This document shows positions 5,230 to 9,657 of a DNA stretch of 9,657 nt, in pieces (the stretch's first letter is position 1; each line of letters begins with the position of its first letter). The position numbers were made by a program, and so were the translations under genes. Source of the stretch: Clostridia bacterium (GTDB lineage: Bacteria; Bacillota_A; Clostridia; Oscillospirales; CAG-272); assembly GCA_017546745.1 (NCBI GenBank), contig JAFYRZ010000098.1, positions 1 through 9,657 of the forward strand, written 5' to 3'. The notes below the pieces were generated by a model. It had not been told where the DNA came from and made no database searches. It saw only the letters and a program-made list of their open reading frames with translations.

Positions 5230-7719
5230 TTATTTTCTTGAAAATTTATAATTACCCGAGGAAAGGTGAAGTCTTGCGACACCCTCACCATAGGTGACCT
5301 CAAGGGTCGCGGCAAGGCCGTCTGCCTCGACGCTCCATACACCGTCCATCAAGCCGCAAAGATAGACGTCGCACTCGCAGGGGAGGTCTATACTAAATTC
5401 GGAGCTTATGGTATCCTTGCCCGTACCAAAGAGCGCACATATGCCTTCGGTGACAGCGCCCTCAAGCAGGGTCTTGCCGTCATTTACGGCACTGATGCCT
5501 ACGGGGGCAGAGGGGGTAACGTCTATATCCGAAACCTGAAGAACGTTAAGCATAACGTCGGAGATATTTCCGACGGTAGAAAGCTCTACCCTGCCCCAGC
5601 TGTCACCGTCCGCAGGGGTAACACCGGGATTGGTCTTATAGAAGTGGAGCTGCTCTCCGTTTACGGTATAATTTCTTCTTCTGAACGCTTCGTCCTCGAT
5701 CGTATCGTCAGAGCCGCCGATCGCCTCGATTTTATCACAACCGAGGATATTTGTCAACGTAAGTTTACCTTTTCCGTTATTTAAGACGATTTTTCTCTCG
5801 CCCTCGTCGATCACCGGTGGATTAGTCGTGGGGTTCTGAAGCAGGAAGGTTTTCTTAAAATCCTTGTCAGTTGCGTCAACTCTATCACATACAAAAAGGA
5901 GCATAGGGGCGCCCTCGTCACCCGTAAACACGGTGAGCATACTGCGACGAACGAGGTCAACCGTTTCGGTATCGTATGCCGAGGTATTGTCGCCCGAGAT
6001 ATAGGCAAAGATCGGTCTGCCGTCAAGGTCGCAGCGCTCCGCATGTCCGAGCACCTCGCCGGTCTTGTAGGCATCCGAAAGAAGTGCGTCAAGTCTCTCG
6101 GGCTCACCAAAATCACGTCTTTGCGCTCCGCAATAGTAGTATCTTGGCGCGTTTATAACCTTTCCGCGCTCATCCTTTATCAGCTCGGTGTCGCGGAGGG
6201 CGGGATTATAGATAAGAAGTCCGTTATGCGCGATAGTAGAGCGCATAAAGCGAACGCAGTGTGTCATACCGTAGGCAACCCCCGTATAGTCACCCATATC
6301 GCCGGTAAGCGTACCTTTATAATATATTTGGAAGGTACCCGCGGCACAGTGGTCGTGGTTCGCGGTGTTGCGGCACTGTACCTTCATCAGGCTGACGGGG
6401 GAATTCTTCTCGAAGCTCCTTCTTGCAACCGTCTGACCGTACCAGCCGCCGTTATAGTTGATAAGCGGAAAGCTTCCGTACGCATCGCGGGCGGTCTTTG
6501 TTCCGCGAGAGGAGTAGATGAGGAAGGTCGCGGGGGTGAGGGAATCAAGCCCCGCACCAAACTCGGAGAACTCTCCGTTCCCCTTTGCTATCGCCCTTGC
6601 GGTAGGGTCGTTAAAGAGATAGGACGAGATTATGGGAACGGTTCCTACGCGCATTTTCGGGTAGCTTGTGGTATAGAAGTCACCGATCGGAAAAATGCTT
6701 CTTTCGGAAACGTCGGTAACCGGAGCGATAAGTCCGTAAACTACGCGGCGCATATCCTCTTCCTTGTAAGGGTTCTCGCCGGTTGCCGCCCAAAGAAGAA
6801 CGGCGGCGTAGAGGTCTGCGGTAAATCTGCCGCAGTTATAGCCTCCCGTTCCCTGCGGAAACGTGCCCGCGGTGTAATAAAAGCTGCGCCCGGGAACGTA
6901 CTCCTCGTAAAATCTTCCCGCAATAAACTCATACCACTCTGGGTACTCGTCAAAGATCGCGATAGCAAAGGAGAGGTAATCGCGCTGAAGCTGATTTTCC
7001 GCGCCGTGTCCTGTGAGCGCCCTCTGCTTAAAGGGAGGAAAGCCCATTTCCATCTTACACGGCCAGCTTGACGGACCGATATTTTCTCCGCCCGCAACGT
7101 CGCCGCGGCATATAAGATGCTCACAGCCGGCGGTAATACGGAATTTATCCTCCTCCGAAAGGAGGTCGTAGCACCAGTCGTAAACGCAAGCGGCGGTGAA
7201 CATAACGAGGCCGAACTCGCGGCACTGGTCGGAATACATCCAATATATATCGAGCGTTTTTATGTAGTTTTCGATCATATATATCGCCTCGAGACCGTAA
7301 ACGTCATATTTCGTAACGGCATAGGCGAACGCCTTTGACTGTATATTTACGAGGATCTGATAATCGTAATTGTGCTCTCCCTTTTTGCCCACGTTCGTGC
7401 GACGTGGACCGAGCTTGCCGTCACCGTCCTCGTTCGCCTGCTTAAAAAGAAGCTCTACCGCATAGCGGCACTCGGGGTCACGCATTGCGGCAACTATACC
7501 GCCCATTTGCGAGGCGTTAAAGTAAACGCGGGGATGCTCACCACGCGTGGGATAGCGCTTAGGCGGAGCGTAGGTATGCCCCTCTGCGGCGGCAACGAGG
7601 TCGCGGGTTATTCCGAGCCCGTCGGGGTCGAAGTCACTCCTTTTAAATTCTGTTTTCAGCGCGCTTATGAGGATCTCTCGTCTTTCCTCGCGCGGAATTA
7701 TCATGTCGGAAAAATTCAT
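5230..7719 (-). CDS. Cytoplasmic heparinase II-like (PL21-type) polysaccharide lyase, paralogue of the lipoprotein core
   Basis: An 829-residue protein collinear with residues of about 230-1005 of the neighbouring lipoprotein and roughly half identical to it by eye in the helical part. It lacks any signal peptide, N-terminal extra domain or C-terminal surface modules. Landmarks are HPRVY (62-66), YDWCYD (180-185), His238 and Glu241 (HGAE), Tyr294 (GTGGYN), His455 and His457 (NHDH), Asp474 and His498 (TIAHN). These match the catalytic base/acid and zinc-site pattern of heparinase II, so the enzyme should be active. The length is close to the family norm (about 770). It has about 19 cysteines against about 7 in the comparable part of the lipoprotein, which fits a reducing cytoplasm. 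The inferred role is cleavage of imported oligosaccharides from an acidic glycan. The ATG at 7717-7719 has a GGAG site 7 bases upstream. The loop at about 505-550 differs strongly from the paralogue and may alter specificity. Confidence 0.88.
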   Translation of the reverse strand: MNFSDMIIPREERREILISALKTEFKRSDFDPDGLGITRDLVAAAEGHTYAPPKRYPTRGEHPRVYFNASQMGGIVAAMRDPECRYAVELLFKQANEDGDGKLGPRRTNVGKKGEHNYDYQILVNIQSKAFAYAVTKYDVYGLEAIYMIENYIKTLDIYWMYSDQCREFGLVMFTAACVYDWCYDLLSEEDKFRITAGCEHLICRGDVAGGENIGPSSWPCKMEMGFPPFKQRALTGHGAENQLQRDYLSFAIAIFDEYPEWYEFIAGRFYEEYVPGRSFYYTAGTFPQGTGGYNCGRFTADLYAAVLLWAATGENPYKEEDMRRVVYGLIAPVTDVSERSIFPIGDFYTTSYPKMRVGTVPIISSYLFNDPTARAIAKGNGEFSEFGAGLDSLTPATFLIYSSRGTKTARDAYGSFPLINYNGGWYGQTVARRSFEKNSPVSLMKVQCRNTANHDHCAAGTFQIYYKGTLTGDMGDYTGVAYGMTHCVRFMRSTIAHNGLLIYNPALRDTELIKDERGKVINAPRYYYCGAQRRDFGEPERLDALLSDAYKTGEVLGHAERCDLDGRPIFAYISGDNTSAYDTETVDLVRRSMLTVFTGDEGAPMLLFVCDRVDATDKDFKKTFLLQNPTTNPPVIDEGERKIVLNNGKGKLTLTNILGCDKIEAIGGSDDTIEDEAFRRRNYTVNGEQLHFYKTNPGVTPADGDSWGRVELSTVGNISDVMLNVLQVSDIDVTPSAPVGISAVNDGKTLLEGAVTEGICALFGTGKDTISSEFSIDLPCECDVYLCGLMDGVWSVEADGLAATLEVTYGEGVARLHLSSGNYKFSRK

Positions 7720-7725
7720 AGTCTG

Positions 7726-7730
7726 TCTCC
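7726..7730 (-). promoter_or_regulatory. Ribosome binding site of the cytoplasmic heparinase II-like gene
   Basis: GGAGA on the minus strand lies 6 bases before the ATG. Only three bases separate it from the closing stem of the folded leader (7734-7801), so folding could influence access of the ribosome. Confidence 0.75.
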
Positions 7731-7733
7731 ACA

Positions 7734-7801
7734 GGGCACAGCATTGCCTTGCCAGCCGTTACAAGGATTACTTTTGCATCCTTTGCGGGGTGGCAGTGCC
7801 C
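7734..7801 (-). ncRNA. Structured 5' leader element, class unknown
   Basis: Read on the minus strand, the 68 bases can fold into a branched or bulged hairpin. GGGCAC (7796-7801) pairs with GTGCCC (7734-7739). TGCCA (7791-7795) pairs with TGGCA (7750-7754). At the tip, CAAAGGAT (7778-7785) pairs with ATCCTTG (7762-7768) with one bulged A, enclosing a 9-nt loop. The 3' arm holds a 10-nt bulge containing AGGCAATGC. The element begins about 3-5 bases after the predicted transcription start and ends just before the ribosome binding site. I do not recognise a known riboswitch or ribozyme. A small dispersed palindromic repeat is the main alternative. Confidence 0.5.
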
Positions 7802-7810
7802 TTTTTATCC

Positions 7811-7839
7811 ATTATATCCTAAAGTTCGTGCTTTGTAAA
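7811..7839 (-). promoter_or_regulatory. Sigma-A promoter of the cytoplasmic heparinase II-like gene
   Basis: The minus strand has TTTACA (7834-7839), a 17-bp spacer and TATAAT (7811-7816). The predicted start near 7804 gives a leader of about 85 nt, much longer than the 25-35 nt leaders of the other genes here. Confidence 0.85.
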
Positions 7840-7869
7840 GGAATTTCATAAAAAAAGAGAAATATTATC

Positions 7870-7898
7870 TTGAAAAAGGGGAAGGCCGGTGATATAAT
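7870..7898 (+). promoter_or_regulatory. Sigma-A promoter of the heparinase III-like gene
   Basis: TTGAAA (7870-7875), a 17-bp spacer and TATAAT (7893-7898) lie on the plus strand. The start near 7905 gives a leader of about 29 nt. The promoter faces away from the minus-strand promoter at 7811-7839, and the two -35 boxes are 30 bp apart, leaving room for one shared regulator. Confidence 0.87.
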
Positions 7899-7923
7899 AT
7901 GAGGTAATGGAAGAGTTTTCTTT

Positions 7924-7928
7924 GGAGG
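7924..7928 (+). promoter_or_regulatory. Ribosome binding site of the heparinase III-like gene
   Basis: GGAGG lies 5 bases before the ATG at 7934-7936 and fixes this start. Confidence 0.85.
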
Positions 7929-7933
7929 TTAAT

Positions 7934-9657
7934 ATGAAAAAGGAATACCTGATTAACCATATACCCGACGGTATATGCACCCTTGAGGGTGCAAGGGAAA
8001 AATACGCCGAGCATCTTTCGGAGCTTTTTGCGCTTATCCAAAATGGTAAGATAGGCGAGGACTACGATGCGGCAATAGCAGACAAGGATCATGCCGCCGC
8101 TATAAGACTTCTTGCAGATTACTTCAGGAAAAGAGGCGCAAACAGAGTTAACGCGCTCTCAGGAGCCGGTAATTACAACGAGGACGTAGCCCTTAAAATG
8201 ACCGAGGGGTATGCCAGAGAGGTAAACGTAGATTGGCATTTCGAGGGAGGAGAGATAGATTTCCTATTCAATCCGACCGAGATAGAGGGCCCCGTTAATC
8301 ACGAGTGGCTTTGGCAATTTAACCGCCACTACTACTGGGCGGATATGGCGAGAGCCTATACAAAAACAAAGGACGAAAAATACGCGATAGCCTTTAGAGA
8401 TCAGCTTCTTAAGTGGATCGCCCAGACATATATTCCCGAGAAATGGAACAACCCGGGAAGCGCGTGGAGAACTATTGAGTGCGGTCTTAGGCTTCTCGAC
8501 TCCTGGCAGGTCGCATTTGACGGATTCAGGCATTCGGACTCTATTCCCGACGCAGTCCTTCTTCTTATGGTAGCGTCTATGCACAGGCAGGCGGCACACC
8601 TTACCTCGCACCCGACCAAGGGCAACTGGCTTATGATGGAGATGAACGGAGTTTATACCCACGCGGCGCTCTTCCCGGAGCTTTCTGATTCCGAGGAATA
8701 TCTTAAGATCGCGACGGGATATCTCCTTGAGGAAATAAAAAAACAGGTCCTGCCCGACGGTATACACGACGAGCTTTCTCCCGACTATCAAAGCGTTGCA
8801 ACAAGCTGTGCGGCAAGCTTTTTATTGCTTGCTAAGGATCTCGGCAGGGATAAGGATATACCCGAGGAGTTTTATAAGCTGCTCCGCTCGACGATAGATT
8901 CTATGATCGCGCTTACGACCCCCGCATTTACACAGCCGAGAACCAACGATACCTTTACTATCAACACCAGATCCTTTGCATCGCGCGGTCTTGCGGTCTT
9001 TGGGGACGTTGACGAATACAAATACGTAACGACCAAACGTGCCGAGGGCGCGCCCCCCAAGGATTACACCTCTATCTTTATGCCGTGGGGCGGATTTGCG
9101 GTAATGCGCTCCGGGTGGGATGCCGATGCTACCTACGGAATATTTGACGTAGGACCTCTCGGTATGGCGCATATGCACCAGGATAAGCTTAACGTCAATA
9201 TATACAAGGGCGACGAGGAGCTTATTTACGACGACGGAGGCGGACAGTACGAGATATCCGCGGCTCGCGATTACGCAATCTCCGCTTACGGACACAACAC
9301 CGTTTTGGTTGACGGACTCGGTCAGTACAGAAAAGAGCCGAAGAGGGTTACCGAGCCGATCGACGCAGCCTTTGTCACAAACGACGAATTCGACTACGCG
9401 GCGGCAGAATATACCGACACCTACGGCAAGAAAATGCTCTCCCCCGCGACACACAGGCGCGAGGTCAAATTCTTTAAGCCGGATATGTTCCTCGTTACCG
9501 ATACGCTTACCTCGCGCGACGGGGAGGAGCATGATTACGAGCTTATATACCACCTTGACACGACGAGGGTTTGCGCCCTGCCCGGCTACGAAAACGCTGT
9601 AATTTCGGATTTTGGAAGAAAATACGACGTTATCCTCGTTCCTCTTTGCGAGGAGGG
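7934..9657 (+). CDS. Heparinase II/III-superfamily lyase, heparinase III (PL12)-like (5' part; 3' end outside window)
   Basis: 574 residues are visible and the frame is open at the right edge. There is no signal peptide, so the protein is predicted cytoplasmic. The N-terminal part (to about 330) is the helical domain of the Hepar_II_III_N type, with NHEWLWQFNRHYYW (122-135), AWRTIECGLRLLDSW (177-191) and GNWLMMEMNGVY (230-241). The beta-sheet heparinase II/III domain follows from about 385, with HMHQDKLN (413-420), YDDGGGQY (432-439) and AYGHNTVLVDG (451-461). Likely functional residues are Asn231, Tyr285, His413 or His415, with Asp433 or Asp434 and His454 for metal. The Asn231-Tyr285 spacing of 54 equals that of Asn240-Tyr294 in Pedobacter heparinase III as I recall it. 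PL12 proteins are about 650 residues, so perhaps 60-90 are missing. The expected reaction is eliminative cleavage of an acidic oligosaccharide. PL15 or PL17 relatives are alternatives. It is transcribed divergently from the heparinase II-like gene, suggesting joint control. Confidence 0.86.
   Translation, partial: MKKEYLINHIPDGICTLEGAREKYAEHLSELFALIQNGKIGEDYDAAIADKDHAAAIRLLADYFRKRGANRVNALSGAGNYNEDVALKMTEGYAREVNVDWHFEGGEIDFLFNPTEIEGPVNHEWLWQFNRHYYWADMARAYTKTKDEKYAIAFRDQLLKWIAQTYIPEKWNNPGSAWRTIECGLRLLDSWQVAFDGFRHSDSIPDAVLLLMVASMHRQAAHLTSHPTKGNWLMMEMNGVYTHAALFPELSDSEEYLKIATGYLLEEIKKQVLPDGIHDELSPDYQSVATSCAASFLLLAKDLGRDKDIPEEFYKLLRSTIDSMIALTTPAFTQPRTNDTFTINTRSFASRGLAVFGDVDEYKYVTTKRAEGAPPKDYTSIFMPWGGFAVMRSGWDADATYGIFDVGPLGMAHMHQDKLNVNIYKGDEELIYDDGGGQYEISAARDYAISAYGHNTVLVDGLGQYRKEPKRVTEPIDAAFVTNDEFDYAAAEYTDTYGKKMLSPATHRREVKFFKPDMFLVTDTLTSRDGEEHDYELIYHLDTTRVCALPGYENAVISDFGRKYDVILVPLCEE

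Noticed and set aside
6043..7071. A plus-strand gene of 342 residues inside the cytoplasmic heparinase II-like gene
   Set aside because: Same register effect; the minus-strand protein carries all the conserved family motifs.
7734..7801. A known riboswitch or self-cleaving ribozyme (ZTP, THF, fluoride, c-di-GMP, cobalamin, twister, hammerhead considered)
   Set aside because: None of the conserved cores of these classes appears in the right order; it is kept as an unclassified structured leader.
8822..9553. A minus-strand gene of 243 residues inside the heparinase III-like gene
   Set aside because: It mirrors the plus-strand lyase codons, lacks a translation signal and has no domain.
1..9657. 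CRISPR array, tRNA or rRNA gene, insertion sequence, attachment site
   Set aside because: No regularly spaced repeats, tRNA-like or rRNA-like sequences, transposase or integrase frames or long terminal inverted repeats are visible.

Overview
The window reads as chromosomal DNA of an anaerobic Firmicute, most likely an uncultured gut member of the Clostridia. The basis is near-consensus sigma-A promoters (TTGAAA or TTTACA, 17 bp, TATAAT), strong GGAGG ribosome binding sites, a lipobox-type lipoprotein, an archaeal/eukaryotic-type aspartyl-tRNA synthetase, and surface modules (an InlB-like repeat and an HTDxxxDGKCDxCG module) that are frequent in such genomes. The taxonomic placement is an inference. 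The window is almost fully coding, and no stretch longer than about 220 bases lacks a gene.

Layout. (1) 1-744, minus strand: the first 248 residues of an aspartyl-tRNA synthetase with its own promoter; the C-terminal part lies beyond the left edge. (2) 899-5011, minus: a 1370-residue secreted lipoprotein with a heparinase II-like (PL21-type) lyase core flanked by an unassigned N-terminal domain and by InlB-like, cysteine-rich and probable beta-sandwich modules. It has its own promoter and a terminator. (3) 5230-7719, minus: an 829-residue leaderless, cysteine-rich paralogue of the lyase core, with its own promoter, a structured 68-nt leader and a strong intrinsic terminator that separates it from the lipoprotein gene. 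(4) 7934 to the right edge, plus: 574 residues of a leaderless heparinase II/III-superfamily protein most like heparinase III (PL12-type), transcribed divergently from gene 3.

How the genes fit together. Three polysaccharide lyases of one superfamily lie side by side, one on the cell surface and two predicted in the cytoplasm. The simplest reading is a locus for an acidic, uronate-containing polysaccharide such as a glycosaminoglycan. The surface lipoprotein would cleave the polymer, and the two cytoplasmic enzymes would finish imported oligosaccharides. No transporter, sulfatase, unsaturated glucuronyl hydrolase or regulator lies inside the window, so the substrate is open. The residues expected for catalysis and metal binding are present in all three proteins at the spacing I recall for heparinases II and III.

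The least explained parts are the multidomain architecture of the lipoprotein, the folded leader that begins almost at the transcription start of gene 3, and the repeat and dyad elements upstream of the lipoprotein promoter.
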